Below are positions 9,508-18,530 of a stretch of DNA of 38,790 nt, one piece after another. Both the position numbers and the translations under genes were made by a program. The notes under the pieces are model-generated. The model was not told where the DNA came from, searched no databases, and saw only the letters and a list, made by a program, of their open reading frames with translations. Source of the stretch: Burkholderiales bacterium (GTDB lineage: Bacteria > Pseudomonadota > Gammaproteobacteria > Burkholderiales > Usitatibacteraceae); contig JAHCLE010000012.1 in assembly GCA_026125445.1 (NCBI GenBank), positions 1 to 38,790 of the forward strand, in the 5' to 3' direction. Each line of letters starts with the position of its first letter. Positions within the stretch are counted from its first letter, which is position 1.

Positions 9508-10880
9508 CATTTCTTGCGCCACTCCGTGGCGCCGCCGGGCTTGTCCTCCAGGACGATGCCCGAGGCGTCGAGCTGCGCCCGGATCGCGTCGGCGCGGGCG
9601 TAGTCCTTCGCCTTCTTCGCGGCCGCACGCTCGGCCACCAGCGCATCCACGTCGAGCGTGACGCCGCCCTTGAGGAAGGCCTCCGGGTCGCGCTGCAGGA
9701 AGCCGATGGTCCCGCCCAGCGCCCGCAGGAGCCCCGCCAGGGCCCCCGAGCGAGTGCGGTTCACCTCGGCGCGCAGCTCGTGCAGCGCCGCGAAGGCCAC
9801 GGGCGTATCGAAATCGTCGTTCATCGCGTCGCGGAAGCGCGCGGCCAGCGGGTGCGACCAGTCGACGGGCGCCTGCGCCGCCGGGACCTCGCGCAGCGCC
9901 GTGTACAGGCCGCGCAGCGCGTTGCCGGCGTCATCGAGGAGCTCGGGCGTGAAGGCGAGCTCGCTGCGGTAGTGGCCCCGCAGGAGGAAGAAGCGCAGCT
10001 GCTCGCCGCCCTGCACGGGATCGAGCCGGTCGAGCACCTCCCGCGCCGTGAAGAAGTTCCCGAGCGACTTCGACATCTTCTCGTCGCCCATGTTGAGGAA
10101 CGCGGCGTGCATCCAGTAGTTCACGAACGGCTTCGCGTTGGCGCCCTCGCTCTGCGCGATCTCGTTCTCGTGGTGCGGGAACTGCAGGTCCCAGCCGCCG
10201 CCGTGGATGTCGAACGTGGCCCCGAGCTCGCGCCCGGACATGGCGGAGCACTCGATGTGCCAGCCGGGCCGGCCGGCGCCGAATGCCGAGGGCCACGACG
10301 GCTCGCCGGGCTTGGCCGCCTTCCACAGGACGAAGTCGAGCGGGTCGCGCTTGGCGGCCTCGACGGCCACGCGCTCGCCCGCCCGCAGGTCGGCGAGGTT
10401 CTTGCGCGAGAGCTTGCCGTAGCCGGGGAAGTCGTGCACGGAGAAGAAGACGTCGCCGTTGGCGCCGCGGTAGGCGAGCCCCTTCGACTCGAGCCGCTCG
10501 ATGAGCTCGAGCATCGGCCCGATGTAGCGCGTGGCCCGGGGCTCGCTGTCGGGCACGAGGAGGTTCAGCCGCGCGCAGTCCTCGACGAAGGCGGCCACGG
10601 TGCGCTCCGTGAACGCACCGATGGGCTCGCCGCGGCTGCGGGCGCGGTCGAGGATCTTGTCGTCCACGTCCGTGATGTTGCGCACGTAGGTGACCTCGTA
10701 GCCGCTCGCGCGCAGCCACCGCACGACGAGGTCGAAAACGGCGAAGGTGCGCGCGTTGCCGACGTGGATGAAGTCGTAGACCGTGGGACCGCAGACGTAG
10801 ATGCCGGCGCGGCCGGGCACGAGGGGGACGAACGTCTCCTTGCGGCGAGTGAGCGTGTTGTAGATGACGAGCGGGGACAT
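9507..10880 (-). CDS. cysS: Cysteinyl-tRNA synthetase
   Basis: Charges tRNA-Cys with cysteine. The protein is 457 residues from the ATG at 10880 ([20 protein letters not shown]), the normal length; the frame extends 50 codons upstream but that part has no family resemblance. The class I signature is seen as [15 protein letters not shown] (HIGH equivalent HVGN, residues about 28-42) and [12 protein letters not shown] (KMSKS). Zinc ligands fit CGPT Cys, the [11 protein letters not shown] Cys and the FPHHENE His/Glu. ITDVDDKI follows the first Rossmann part, as expected. It is transcribed convergently with the binding-protein gene and divergently from the TPR gene. Confidence 0.97.
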   Translation of the reverse strand: MSPLVIYNTLTRRKETFVPLVPGRAGIYVCGPTVYDFIHVGNARTFAVFDLVVRWLRASGYEVTYVRNITDVDDKILDRARSRGEPIGAFTERTVAAFVEDCARLNLLVPDSEPRATRYIGPMLELIERLESKGLAYRGANGDVFFSVHDFPGYGKLSRKNLADLRAGERVAVEAAKRDPLDFVLWKAAKPGEPSWPSAFGAGRPGWHIECSAMSGRELGATFDIHGGGWDLQFPHHENEIAQSEGANAKPFVNYWMHAAFLNMGDEKMSKSLGNFFTAREVLDRLDPVQGGEQLRFFLLRGHYRSELAFTPELLDDAGNALRGLYTALREVPAAQAPVDWSHPLAARFRDAMNDDFDTPVAFAALHELRAEVNRTRSGALAGLLRALGGTIGFLQRDPEAFLKGGVTLDVDALVAERAAAKKAKDYARADAIRAQLDASGIVLEDKPGGATEWRKK

Positions 10881-11004
10881 GGATCGGGGTCCGGGGACGT
10901 TCAGTCGGAAGGGGGATTCGGGGCGCGGGCGGCGCGGCCCGCGGGGAAATTCAGCTTCTGTCCGTGGAACGACAGGAGTCCCGCGTTGCCGAAGGGCGAG
11001 GTGC

Positions 11005-11025
11005 CGGCAGGACCTGCGCCTGCCG
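11005..11025. other. Small inverted repeat in the cysS/TPR divergent region
   Basis: CGGCAG (11005-11010) and CTGCCG (11020-11025) with a 9-base loop. The divergent intergenic region 10881-11123 otherwise shows only the TPR-gene promoter; I could not identify a convincing cysS promoter or a riboswitch in it. The repeat may be chance in GC-rich DNA. Confidence 0.3.
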
Positions 11026-11060
11026 CCCACGGGCGAGAGGCGCCACCGGCGGCCGGCCGA

Positions 11061-11089
11061 TTGTGAAGCAACCCCAAGGTTGGTAGAAT
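11061..11089 (+). promoter_or_regulatory. Sigma-70 promoter of the TPR-L,D-transpeptidase unit
   Basis: TTGTGA (11061-11066), 17 bases, TAGAAT (11084-11089). Transcription should begin near 11096. The upstream ATG at 11088 overlaps the -10, so the start at 11124 is preferred. The 28-base leader is unusually AT-rich and has no clear purine-rich ribosome site. Confidence 0.7.
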
Positions 11090-11123
11090 GCGTTTCCCAT
11101 TAAATTCAACAAATTATAACACG

Positions 11124-12200
11124 ATGCTCCTCCGACCCCTGCGCTTGAACCTGGCGATCGCCGCAGTCGTGCTGGCCTTCGCGGGCGCCGCATTCGCCGC
11201 CCCCGCGGACGACCTTCGCGAAGCGCAGAAGCTCTACGCCCAGGGCCGGCTGCAGCCGGCGATGGAAAAGGTCGACGCCTACCTCAAGGCGCAGCCGCGC
11301 GAGCCGCAGGGCCGCTTCCTCAAGGGGCTCATCCTCACCGAGCAGAAGAAGGTGAACGAGGCCATCCAGGTCTTCACCGGGCTCACCGAGGACTTCCCCG
11401 AGCTTCCCGAGCCCTACAACAACCTCGCGGTGCTCTACGCTTCCCTCGGCAACTACGACAAGGCCAAGTCCGCGCTGGAGCTCGCGATCCACACGCATCC
11501 GAGCTACGCCACCGCCCACGAGAACCTGGGCGACATCTACGCGCAGCTCGCGAGCCGGGCCTACGATCGCGCGCTGCAGCTCGACAAGAACAACACCACG
11601 GCGCAGGTCAAGCTCGCGATGGTGAAGGACATCTTCGTGTCTCCCAAGACGGCGGCAAGGGCGGAGGCCACCAAGGTGGCCAAGGCCGAGCCGGCGAAGG
11701 TGGAGGCCAAGGCCCCCGCGACCCAGCCGGAGCCCGCGAAGGTGGAGCCCGCGAAGCCGGAAGCCAAGGCCCCTGCGCCCAAGGCCGAGCCCGCGAAGCC
11801 GGAAGCCAAGGCCCCCGCGCCCAGGCAGGAGCCCGCCAAGCCGGCCGCCGCGGGCGGGGGCGAGAAGGGCGCCGTCACCGCGGCGATCGAGGCCTGGGCT
11901 CGCGCGTGGAGCGCCAAGGACGTGAAGGGCTACCTCGCGGCCTATGCGCCCGATTTCGAGACCCCGGGCGGCGAACCGCGGGCCGCGTGGGAAAAGCAAC
12001 GCACCGAGCGCATCGAGCGGCCGAAGTCGATCGAGGTGGCGGTGAAGATCCAGTCGATCGCCGTCGATGGCGACTCCGCCGTCGCCGTGCTGCGCCAGTC
12101 GTACCGTTCGGACACGCTGAAGACCAACAGCACCAAGACGCTCAAGCTCGCGAAGGTCGGCGGCCAGTGGCTCATCAAGCAGGAGCGAGTGGGCGGGTGA
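11124..12200 (+). CDS. Exported TPR protein with C-terminal NTF2-like domain
   Basis: A 358-residue exported protein of unknown exact function. It begins MLLRPLRLNLAIAAVVLAF with a signal peptide ending around AFAAPADD. Residues about 25-150 form tetratricopeptide helices (LYAQGRLQPAMEKVDAYLKA, NNLAVLYASLGNYDKAKSAL, ENLGDIYAQLASRAYDRAL). A Lys/Ala/Pro/Glu linker (residues about 175-250) with a 14-residue repeat follows, then an NTF2/SnoaL-like domain (AIEAWARAWSAKDVKGYLAA onward) similar to the one in the next gene. The next gene's GTG overlaps its stop by two bases, so the two proteins are likely made together and may work on the same periplasmic cell-wall process. That role is inference. 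Confidence 0.85.
   Translation: MLLRPLRLNLAIAAVVLAFAGAAFAAPADDLREAQKLYAQGRLQPAMEKVDAYLKAQPREPQGRFLKGLILTEQKKVNEAIQVFTGLTEDFPELPEPYNNLAVLYASLGNYDKAKSALELAIHTHPSYATAHENLGDIYAQLASRAYDRALQLDKNNTTAQVKLAMVKDIFVSPKTAARAEATKVAKAEPAKVEAKAPATQPEPAKVEPAKPEAKAPAPKAEPAKPEAKAPAPRQEPAKPAAAGGGEKGAVTAAIEAWARAWSAKDVKGYLAAYAPDFETPGGEPRAAWEKQRTERIERPKSIEVAVKIQSIAVDGDSAVAVLRQSYRSDTLKTNSTKTLKLAKVGGQWLIKQERVGG
11751..11834 (+). repeat. 42-bp in-frame direct repeat in the TPR protein linker
   Basis: Two near-identical 42-base units starting GCGAAGCCGG at 11751 and 11793 encode the 14-residue repeat AKPEAKAPAPKAEP / AKPEAKAPAPRQEP. A less exact copy lies just upstream. It is low-complexity linker sequence, not a mobile repeat. 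Confidence 0.75.
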
Positions 12201-13423
12201 TCGAGCGAGCTCGCCAACCCCGCCCGCACCGCGCCGCGCGCGCGGCCGTCGCGGCCCTTCTCGCCGCCGCCCTTCCCTTCCCGTCCCTCGCCGACGACGC
12301 CGCGCCCGATTCGGCGGTTCCCGCGTTCGCCAACGAGGTCGAGGCATCCCTCGTGCGCGCGATCGTCGGGCTGCGCGAAAGCGGCCTGAAGCACGCGCTG
12401 GGCGAAATCGACGTCGCCCTCTCGAAGACCCCCAACTTCCGCCTCGGCCACCTCATCCGGGGCGACCTGCTCATGGCGCGCGCCGGCAATCCGGTGGCCT
12501 TCGGGCCGAAGGCGAGCGTGAACGCGGGCCTCGCGCCCCTGCAGGACGAGGCCCGCATGCGCCTGCAGCGCTACCTCGACGCCCCGCCGCGCGACTCCCT
12601 GCCGCTGCCGATGCTCAAGCTCGCGCCCACGCAGGCGCACGCCGTCCTGGTGGACACCTCGCGCTCGCGCCTCTTCGTCTTCGCCAACCGCGACGGCGAG
12701 CCGCGCTACGTGACCGACTTCTACATCAGCCTGGGCAAGAACGGCGTGGAAAAACGCCGCGAGGGCGACCAGAAGACCCCTCTCGGCGTCTACACGATCG
12801 TCTCCGCCAAGCAGAAGCTTCCCGAGTTCTACGGCCCCGGCGCCTTTCCCATCAGCTACCCCAACGAGTGGGACCGGCTGCACGGCCGCAAGGGCCACGG
12901 CATCTGGCTGCACGGCACGCCGCCCGAGACCTACAGCCGCCCGCCGCGCGCCACCGACGGCTGCGTGGCCCTCACCAACGACGACCTGCAGCGCCTGGCG
13001 AGATACGTGGACGTGGGGCGCACCCCCGTGGTGATCAGCGAGGGCATCGAGTGGGCGGCTCCGGAGCGCTGGCAGGAAAGCCGCCGCGAGTTCCTCGCCG
13101 CCTTCGAGCAGTGGCGGTCAGACTGGGAGAGCCGCGACGTCGAGCGCTACCTCGCGCACTACTCGCCCGCCTTCCGCGCCGATGGCAAGGACCTCGCCTC
13201 GTGGAAGGCCCGCAAGCGCAAGGTGGGCGCCGGCAAGTCCTGGATCAAGGTCGGCATCTCCGACCTGAGCGTCTTCGGCCAGCCCGAGGGCGAGGGCATG
13301 TTCGTCGCGACCTTCACCCAGGACTACCGCTCCTCGAACCTCTCCAACCGCACCGTCAAGCGCCAGTACTGGGCCCGCGAGGGCGGACGCTGGCGCGTCG
13401 TCTTCGAAACCGTGATCTCCTGA
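12197..13423 (+). CDS. L,D-transpeptidase (YkuD) with C-terminal NTF2-like domain
   Basis: A 408-residue periplasmic cell-wall enzyme. The GTG start overlaps the preceding TGA (GTGA); the frame runs further upstream but only as a shadow of the TPR gene. A signal peptide follows ([20 protein letters not shown]). Residues 45-130 resemble a helical TPR-like region. The YkuD domain spans about 148-282 with [18 protein letters not shown] (His239) and [11 protein letters not shown] (catalytic Cys256). Residues about 298-408 form an NTF2-like domain related to the end of the upstream protein. Domain order recalls the Helicobacter Csd6 type of L,D-peptidase, so it may trim or cross-link peptidoglycan stem peptides; which reaction cannot be told from sequence. 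Confidence 0.92.
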   Translation: MIERARQPRPHRAARAAVAALLAAALPFPSLADDAAPDSAVPAFANEVEASLVRAIVGLRESGLKHALGEIDVALSKTPNFRLGHLIRGDLLMARAGNPVAFGPKASVNAGLAPLQDEARMRLQRYLDAPPRDSLPLPMLKLAPTQAHAVLVDTSRSRLFVFANRDGEPRYVTDFYISLGKNGVEKRREGDQKTPLGVYTIVSAKQKLPEFYGPGAFPISYPNEWDRLHGRKGHGIWLHGTPPETYSRPPRATDGCVALTNDDLQRLARYVDVGRTPVVISEGIEWAAPERWQESRREFLAAFEQWRSDWESRDVERYLAHYSPAFRADGKDLASWKARKRKVGAGKSWIKVGISDLSVFGQPEGEGMFVATFTQDYRSSNLSNRTVKRQYWAREGGRWRVVFETVIS

Positions 13424-13433
13424 GACCCGACCC

Positions 13434-14084
13434 ATGCCCTCCCAGAATCCCGTTCGCCGCCTCCTCGCCGCCACCCTCCTCCTCGCCATCGCGGGAGCGC
13501 CCCTCGGGGCCTTCGCGCAGCAGCCCAAGGGCAAGGCCGAGGCGGCCGCGGGCGCCAGCTGTTCCGCCAACCTGAAAGGATCCGCACCGATGAAAGTGAA
13601 GCTCACCACCTCGATGGGCGCCATCACCGTCGAGCTCGACAAGGCGAAGGCCCCCGTCTCCACCGAGAACTTCGTGAAGTACGTCGACTCCGGGCACTAC
13701 AACGGCACCATCTTCCACCGCGTGATCGACGGCTTCATGATCCAGGGGGGCGGCTTCACCAGGGACATGCAGCAGAAGCCCACGCAGGCGCCGATCAAGA
13801 ACGAGGCCGCCAACGGCCTGAAGAACGACATGTACACGCTCGCCATGGCGCGCACCGGCGTGCGCGACTCGGCCACGGCCCAGTTCTTCATCAACGTGAA
13901 GCAGAACGACTTCCTCAACTACCGCGACGAGTCCCCGCAGGGCTGGGGCTACGCCGTCTTCGGCAAGGTGGTCGAGGGCCAGGACGTCGTGGACAAGATC
14001 CGCAAGGTCGCCACCGGAAACGCCGGCATGCACCAGAACGTGCCCCTCGAGCCCGTCGTGATCGAGAAGGCCGAGTGCCTCTGA
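13434..14084 (+). CDS. ppiB: Cyclophilin-type peptidyl-prolyl isomerase with signal peptide on a PpiB-like core
   Basis: Catalyses cis-trans isomerisation of Xaa-Pro bonds. From ATG 13434 the product is 216 residues with an N-terminal signal peptide ([20 protein letters not shown]) and a short linker with one Cys ([12 protein letters not shown]). The cyclophilin domain starts at residue 53 ([16 protein letters not shown]) and has [42 protein letters not shown] and [20 protein letters not shown], ending [15 protein letters not shown], which is closest to cytoplasmic PpiB. An internal ATG at 13590 with an AAAGGA ribosome site nine bases upstream would give exactly 164 residues, the PpiB length. 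Both forms may be made. It precedes lpxH, as in relatives. Confidence 0.92.
   Translation: MPSQNPVRRLLAATLLLAIAGAPLGAFAQQPKGKAEAAAGASCSANLKGSAPMKVKLTTSMGAITVELDKAKAPVSTENFVKYVDSGHYNGTIFHRVIDGFMIQGGGFTRDMQQKPTQAPIKNEAANGLKNDMYTLAMARTGVRDSATAQFFINVKQNDFLNYRDESPQGWGYAVFGKVVEGQDVVDKIRKVATGNAGMHQNVPLEPVVIEKAECL
13575..13592 (+). promoter_or_regulatory. Internal ribosome site and ATG inside the cyclophilin gene
   Basis: AAAGGA (13575-13580), nine bases, then ATG (13590-13592) in the same frame as the full-length gene. Starting here yields a signal-less 164-residue PpiB-like protein. In related bacteria a secreted and a cytoplasmic cyclophilin gene often stand side by side at this place; here only one frame is present. 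Confidence 0.5.
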
Positions 14085-14806
14085 GGCCCCGCACCCTCTT
14101 CATTTCCGACCTGCACCTCGCCGAGGAAAGGCCGGCGACCACCGAGCGCCTTGCCCGCTTCCTGGCGCAGGAGGTCCCGGGCGCTGACGCGCTCTACATC
14201 CTGGGCGACCTCTTCGAGTACTGGGTGGGCGACGACGGGCTCGCGCTCGACTTTCCCGCGCGCGTCGCCCGCATGCTGGCCGGCGCGGCGCGTGCCGCGC
14301 CGACCTTCTTCATGCACGGCAACCGCGACTTCATGGTGGCGTCGCGGTTCTGCGCCGAGACCGGCATCCGCCTCATCCCCGACCCGACGGTGATCGACCT
14401 GTACGGCGAGCGCGTGCTGCTCATGCACGGCGACACCCTCTGCACCGGCGACCGCGCCTACCTCGCCTTCCGCGCGCAGGTGCGCAATCCGGCCTGGCAG
14501 GCCGCGGCGCTCGCCAGGCCCATCGAGGAGCGCATCGCCATCGCGCGCGGCATGCGCAAGGACAGCGAGGGCGCCAAGGAGGGCAAGGGCGAGGACATCA
14601 TGGACGTGGCCCCGGAGGCGGTCGAGCAGGCCTTCGCCTCCTCGGGATGCCGCGTGCTCGTGCACGGCCACACGCATCGTCCCGCCCGCCACGAGCTCGA
14701 GGCCGCGGGACGCGCCTGCGTGCGCTGGGTGCTGCCCGACTGGTACGAGGGCGGCGGCTACCTCGAGGCCACCCCTTCGGCGATGCGCGCCGTGGCCGTG
14801 GACTGA
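14075..14806 (+). CDS. lpxH: UDP-2,3-diacylglucosamine hydrolase
   Basis: Cleaves UDP-2,3-diacylglucosamine to lipid X and UMP in lipid A synthesis, at the inner face of the inner membrane. The 243-residue calcineurin-like phosphoesterase has all metal motifs in order: FISDLHL (residues 9-15), [30 protein letters not shown] and VHGHTHRP near the end. Translation begins at GTG 14075, which overlaps the cyclophilin stop by 10 bases, with GAGAAGG four bases upstream. It converges on the next gene with only one base between the two stop codons. Confidence 0.95.
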   Translation: MPLRPRTLFISDLHLAEERPATTERLARFLAQEVPGADALYILGDLFEYWVGDDGLALDFPARVARMLAGAARAAPTFFMHGNRDFMVASRFCAETGIRLIPDPTVIDLYGERVLLMHGDTLCTGDRAYLAFRAQVRNPAWQAAALARPIEERIAIARGMRKDSEGAKEGKGEDIMDVAPEAVEQAFASSGCRVLVHGHTHRPARHELEAAGRACVRWVLPDWYEGGGYLEATPSAMRAVAVD

Positions 14807-14807
14807 A

Positions 14808-15626
14808 TCAGGCCTCGTCCAGCCTCAGCGTCAGGCACTTGGCCGAGCCGCCGGCCTTCATGAACTCCGACAGCGGCGTCTGCACCACCTCGAAGCCGCG
14901 CCTGCCCAGGGCGTCCACCAAGGCCGTCGTCGCCCGGTTCACCACGATCGTCCGGCCCGCCGCCACGGCGTTGCAGGCGAACGCGAGCGCGTCCTCCTCG
15001 CCCACCGCAATGCGCCGGTCCGCTGGCACGAGCTTCTCGATCGTCGCGCGCGAGGCCGCGTCGAAGGCGGCCGGGTAGTAGAGGACGTGGCCGCCGTCCA
15101 GAGGGCAGAAGCAGGTGTCGAGGTGGTAGAAGCGCTGGTCGGTGAGCTTCAGCGGGACGACGCGCGCCCCGAGCCGGGACTCGATCGCCTCGCGCGCCGC
15201 GAGCACCGAACGGTGCCCGTAGGCGAACCACAGGCCCTTCTTCGCGCGGTCGAAGAGCGCGTCCCCGGCGCCCTCGAAGGGCACGTCGCGCGGCATGAGC
15301 ATCACCTCGTAGCCGCGGTCGACGAACCAGTCGGCGAAGTACGGCTCCTCGTACTGCCGCTCCGGGTAGCGGAAGCGCGAGACCAGGAAGCGCCGCCCGC
15401 TCACCAGTCCCGCGTTCGCGGTGAAGACCATGTCGGGGGAGCCCGGCTGGGGATGGACGAGGCGCACCGCCGCGTGGTCGGTGAGGATGTCGTAGAGGGC
15501 GCGCCACTGCTGCTTGGCGAGCGCGTTGTCGATCTTCCTCACGTTGCCGTGCATCCACGGATTGATGATGTACGACACGTCGAAGTATTCCGGCGGGCAC
15601 ATCAGGAACACGTGCGGCGTCTTCAT
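14808..15626 (-). CDS. Dimethylargininase / amidinotransferase-family hydrolase
   Basis: A 272-residue cytoplasmic enzyme of the guanidino-modifying (pentein) fold, most like N-omega,N-omega-dimethylarginine dimethylaminohydrolase. It has the substrate Asp segment PGSPDMVFTANAGLV (residues about 62-76), a central His in YHLDTCFCPLDGG, and the nucleophilic Cys near the C-terminus in GGSAKCLTLRL. These three give a complete catalytic set. Relatives hydrolyse methylated arginine, arginine or act as amidinotransferases; the substrate here is not certain. A GAAGGAG ribosome site precedes the ATG. It is the last gene after purF and metZ, 82 bases downstream of metZ, with two short GC hairpins in that gap. 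Confidence 0.85.
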   Translation of the reverse strand: MKTPHVFLMCPPEYFDVSYIINPWMHGNVRKIDNALAKQQWRALYDILTDHAAVRLVHPQPGSPDMVFTANAGLVSGRRFLVSRFRYPERQYEEPYFADWFVDRGYEVMLMPRDVPFEGAGDALFDRAKKGLWFAYGHRSVLAAREAIESRLGARVVPLKLTDQRFYHLDTCFCPLDGGHVLYYPAAFDAASRATIEKLVPADRRIAVGEEDALAFACNAVAAGRTIVVNRATTALVDALGRRGFEVVQTPLSEFMKAGGSAKCLTLRLDEA

Positions 15627-15643
15627 GGAGCTCCTTCGCGTGG

Positions 15644-15664
15644 GCGCCGCCTCGTGGGCGGCGC
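15644..15664. other. Inverted repeat before the dimethylargininase-like gene
   Basis: GCGCCGCC (15644-15651) and GGCGGCGC (15657-15664) with a 5-base loop, 18 bases upstream of the start at 15626. It has no T-run in either direction. A second GC-rich dyad lies at about 15675-15697. Either could be an RNA-processing or attenuation element between metZ and this gene, or chance in GC-rich sequence. Confidence 0.4.
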
Positions 15665-15708
15665 GTCGTCGACGGGGCGCGGGGTTGGCCCGCGCCCGGA
15701 AAAGCGCA

Positions 15709-16887
15709 TCAGGCGGCCGCGAGGCCCCGCTCGAGGTCGGCGCGCACGTCCTCGGGATCCTCGAGGCCCGCCGCCAGGCGGACCAGGCCCTCGACGACCC
15801 CGGCGGCCTCGCGCTCGGCGGGAGGCAGGCGCCCGTGGGTGGTCGTCGCCGGGTGGCAGATCGTGGTCTTGGTGTCGCCGAAATTCGCCGTGATGGACAG
15901 GAGCCGCGTCCCGTCGATGACGCGCCAGGCCGCCTCGCGGCCGCCGCGCACGACGAAGGAGAGGACCCCCCCGCCCGCGGACTGCTGGCGCATCGCCAGC
16001 GCGTGCTGCGGGTGCGACTCGAGGCCGGGATAGTGCACGCGCTCGACCTTCGGGTGCGCCTCGAGCCAGCGCGCCAGCTCGAGCGCGCGGGCCGAATGCG
16101 CCTCGACGCGAAGCCTGAGCGTCTCCATGCCCTTGAGGCAGACCCACGCGTTGAAGGGCGAGAGGGCGGGACCCGCCGTGCGCACGAAGCCGAAGAGCGG
16201 GCCCTCCACGAGGTCGCGCCGCCCTGCGATCGCGCCTCCCAGCACGCGTCCCTGCCCGTCGATGTACTTCGTCGCGGAATGCACCACCAGGTCCGCGCCG
16301 TGGGCGATCGGGCGCTGCAGGGCGGGGCTGCACATGCAGTTGTCGATGGCGAGGATGGCGCCCGCCTCGCGCGCGACTTGCGCGAGGCCCGCGATGTCCG
16401 CGATCTCGCAGACGGGGTTCGAGGGCGTCTCCGCGAAGAGCAGCTTCGTGCGCGGGCGCAGCGCGGCGCGCCACGCGTCGAGATCGGCGAGGTCCACCCA
16501 CGTCGTCTCGATCCCGAAGCGCCCCAGGATCTGGTTGAACAGCGGGACCACCGTGCCGAAGACGCCGCGGGCGGCGACCACGTGGTCGCCCGCGGACAGC
16601 AGCCCCATCGCCATCGTCGCGACGGCCGCCATGCCGGTGGAGGTCGCCACGCAGGCTTCCGCGCCTTCCAGGGCGGCCAGGCGCGACTGGAACATCGTCA
16701 CCGTCGGGTTCGTGAAGCGCGAGTAGATGTTGCCCGGCTCCTCGTTGGCGAAGCGCCTGGCCGCCTCCCCCGCGTCGCGGAAGACGAAGCTCGAGGTGAG
16801 GGAGAGCGCCTCCGAGTGCTCGCGGAAGTCGCTGCGCAGCCCCCCGGCCCGGACGCCCAGCGTGTCGGGCTTGTAGTCGTCTGTCAT
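15709..16887 (-). CDS. metZ: O-succinylhomoserine sulfhydrylase
   Basis: A PLP-dependent enzyme of the Cys/Met metabolism family that makes homocysteine from O-succinylhomoserine (or O-acetylhomoserine) and sulfide. The 392 residues include the N-terminal YSRFTNPTVTMFQ segment, the ATSTGMAAV phosphate-binding loop, LLFAETPSNPVCEI, IDNCMCSPALQRP and the PLP-lysine motif SATKYIDGQGR, then SLGD-equivalent ITANFGDTKTTICHPATTTH. The IDNCMCSPALQ and YIDGQGR forms are typical of MetZ rather than MetB or MetY. Only seven bases separate it from purF, a conserved pairing in beta- and gammaproteobacteria. Confidence 0.94.
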   Translation of the reverse strand: MTDDYKPDTLGVRAGGLRSDFREHSEALSLTSSFVFRDAGEAARRFANEEPGNIYSRFTNPTVTMFQSRLAALEGAEACVATSTGMAAVATMAMGLLSAGDHVVAARGVFGTVVPLFNQILGRFGIETTWVDLADLDAWRAALRPRTKLLFAETPSNPVCEIADIAGLAQVAREAGAILAIDNCMCSPALQRPIAHGADLVVHSATKYIDGQGRVLGGAIAGRRDLVEGPLFGFVRTAGPALSPFNAWVCLKGMETLRLRVEAHSARALELARWLEAHPKVERVHYPGLESHPQHALAMRQQSAGGGVLSFVVRGGREAAWRVIDGTRLLSITANFGDTKTTICHPATTTHGRLPPAEREAAGVVEGLVRLAAGLEDPEDVRADLERGLAAA

Positions 16888-16894
16888 GGGCGCC

Positions 16895-18421
16895 TCAGTC
16901 GACGGCCTGGAGGCCCAGGTCGAGCTGGTAGCTCGACAGGCGCGTGCCGGCGCCGGACTCGCCGTCGTGGCGCGAGGCCTCGATGCCGGCGAGGTAGTCG
17001 CTCGAGACGTCCCCCGTGATGTACACGCCGTCGAAGCAGGAGCAGTCGAAGCTCTCGATGGCCGGGTTGCAGGCGCGCACGTCGGCCACGAGCGAGGCGA
17101 GGTCCTGGTAGAGGACGGCGTCGGCGCCGATCGCCTCCGCGATCTGGTGCTCGTCGCGGCCGTTGGCGATGAGCTCCGAGCGCGTCGGCATGTCGATGCC
17201 GTAGACGTTGGGGAAGCGCACCGGCGGCGCGGCCGAGGCGAAGAAGACCTTCCTCGCGCCGCATTCGCGCGCCATCTGCACGATCTCGCGGCTGGTCGTG
17301 CCGCGCACGATCGAATCGTCGACCAGCAGCACGTTCTTGTCCTTGAACTCCACCGCCATGGCGTTGAGCTTCTGGCGCACGCTCTTCCTGCGCAGCTCCT
17401 GCCCCGGCATGATGAAGGTGCGGCCGATGTAGCGGTTCTTGATGAAGCCCTCGCGGTAGGGCTTGCCGAGCTTCGTGGCGACCTCGAGCGCGCTGGGCCG
17501 GCTCGAGTCGGGGATCGGGATCACGACGTCGATCTGCTCGCCGATCCCGGCGGCCAGGATCCGGTCCGCCAGGCTCTTGCCCATGTTGCGGCGGCTCTCG
17601 TAGACCGAGATCCCGTCGATCACGGAGTCCGGGCGCGCGAGGTAGACGTACTCGAAGATGCAGGGATGGTGGGACGGGTTCTCGGCGCACTGGCGGCTGT
17701 AGAGGTTGCCGCTCTGGTCGACGAGGATGGCCTCGCCGGGCGCCACGTCGCGCATCGCCTTGAAGCCGAGCGTGTCGAGCGCCACGCTCTCGGAGGCGAC
17801 GAGGAACTCGACGCCCTTGTCCGTGTCGGCCCGCCCGATGATGAGCGGGCGGATGCCCTTCGGGTCCCGGAACGCGAGCAGGCCGTAGCCGGCGACCATC
17901 GCGACGACCGCGTAGGCGCCCTTCACGCGCCGGTGAACGCCCCCCACCGCCTTGAAGATGGCGTCCGGCGTCAGGCGGTGGCCGCCGTCGCAGGCGTCGT
18001 GCAGCTCGTGCGCGAGCACGTTCAGCAGCACCTCGGAGTCGGAATTGGTGTTGACGTGCCGCCGGTCCTCGAGGAAGAGCGAGCGGCGGAGCTCCTCGGC
18101 GTTCACCAGGTTGCCGTTGTGCCCCAGCACGATGCCGAAGGGAGAGTTCACGTAGAAGGGCTGCGACTCGGCGACCGACGAGGCCGATCCCGCGGTGGGG
18201 TAGCGGCAATGGGCGATGCCCATGGTGCCCACGAGGCCGCGCATGTCGCGCGTGCGGAAGACGTCGCGCACGAGCCCGCGCCCCTTGTGCATGTGGAAGC
18301 TGTGGCCCTCGGCCGTGCAGATGCCCGCCGCGTCCTGCCCGCGGTGCTGCAGGACGGTGAGCCCGTCATAGAGGAGCTGGTTGACGGGGCTGCGCGCGAC
18401 GACTCCGACGATTCCGCACAT
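16895..18421 (-). CDS. purF: Amidophosphoribosyltransferase
   Basis: Converts PRPP and glutamine to phosphoribosylamine, the first committed step of purine synthesis. The 508-residue protein starts MCGIVGVV, so Cys2 becomes the N-terminal nucleophile after Met removal. The glutaminase domain holds [17 protein letters not shown] and [14 protein letters not shown]; the phosphoribosyltransferase domain has the PRPP loop [18 protein letters not shown]. Length is normal. In relatives cvpA lies directly upstream; here 109 bases without a gene separate purF from the SPOR gene, so purF probably has its own promoter. Confidence 0.97.
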   Translation of the reverse strand: MCGIVGVVARSPVNQLLYDGLTVLQHRGQDAAGICTAEGHSFHMHKGRGLVRDVFRTRDMRGLVGTMGIAHCRYPTAGSASSVAESQPFYVNSPFGIVLGHNGNLVNAEELRRSLFLEDRRHVNTNSDSEVLLNVLAHELHDACDGGHRLTPDAIFKAVGGVHRRVKGAYAVVAMVAGYGLLAFRDPKGIRPLIIGRADTDKGVEFLVASESVALDTLGFKAMRDVAPGEAILVDQSGNLYSRQCAENPSHHPCIFEYVYLARPDSVIDGISVYESRRNMGKSLADRILAAGIGEQIDVVIPIPDSSRPSALEVATKLGKPYREGFIKNRYIGRTFIMPGQELRRKSVRQKLNAMAVEFKDKNVLLVDDSIVRGTTSREIVQMARECGARKVFFASAAPPVRFPNVYGIDMPTRSELIANGRDEHQIAEAIGADAVLYQDLASLVADVRACNPAIESFDCSCFDGVYITGDVSSDYLAGIEASRHDGESGAGTRLSSYQLDLGLQAVD

Positions 18422-18462
18422 GCTTCAGGCGTCCCTCAGGCCGGGGCTCGTGACCCCGCGAT

Positions 18463-18468
18463 AGTGTA
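18463..18468 (-). promoter_or_regulatory. Possible -10 element of purF
   Basis: TACACT on the minus strand, about 42 bases before the purF ATG. No good -35 is visible at the right distance. Listed because the 109-base gap left by the absent cvpA is the only place for a purF promoter. Confidence 0.25.
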
Positions 18469-18530
18469 TGCGCTTTGCCCCCCGTTGTGGCCGGAGCGAA
18501 GGCGGTAGATGGGGGCGCCGGGCCGCCTCA

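Noticed and set aside
10881-11060. A T-box or other riboswitch upstream of cysS
   Set aside because: No T-box core sequence, specifier loop or terminator/antiterminator pair is visible; only a 6-bp dyad is present.
11751-11834. Repeats in the TPR and FimV genes as a CRISPR or mobile repeat
   Set aside because: They are in-frame, codon-phased units encoding Ala/Pro/Lys/Glu linkers, without unique spacers.
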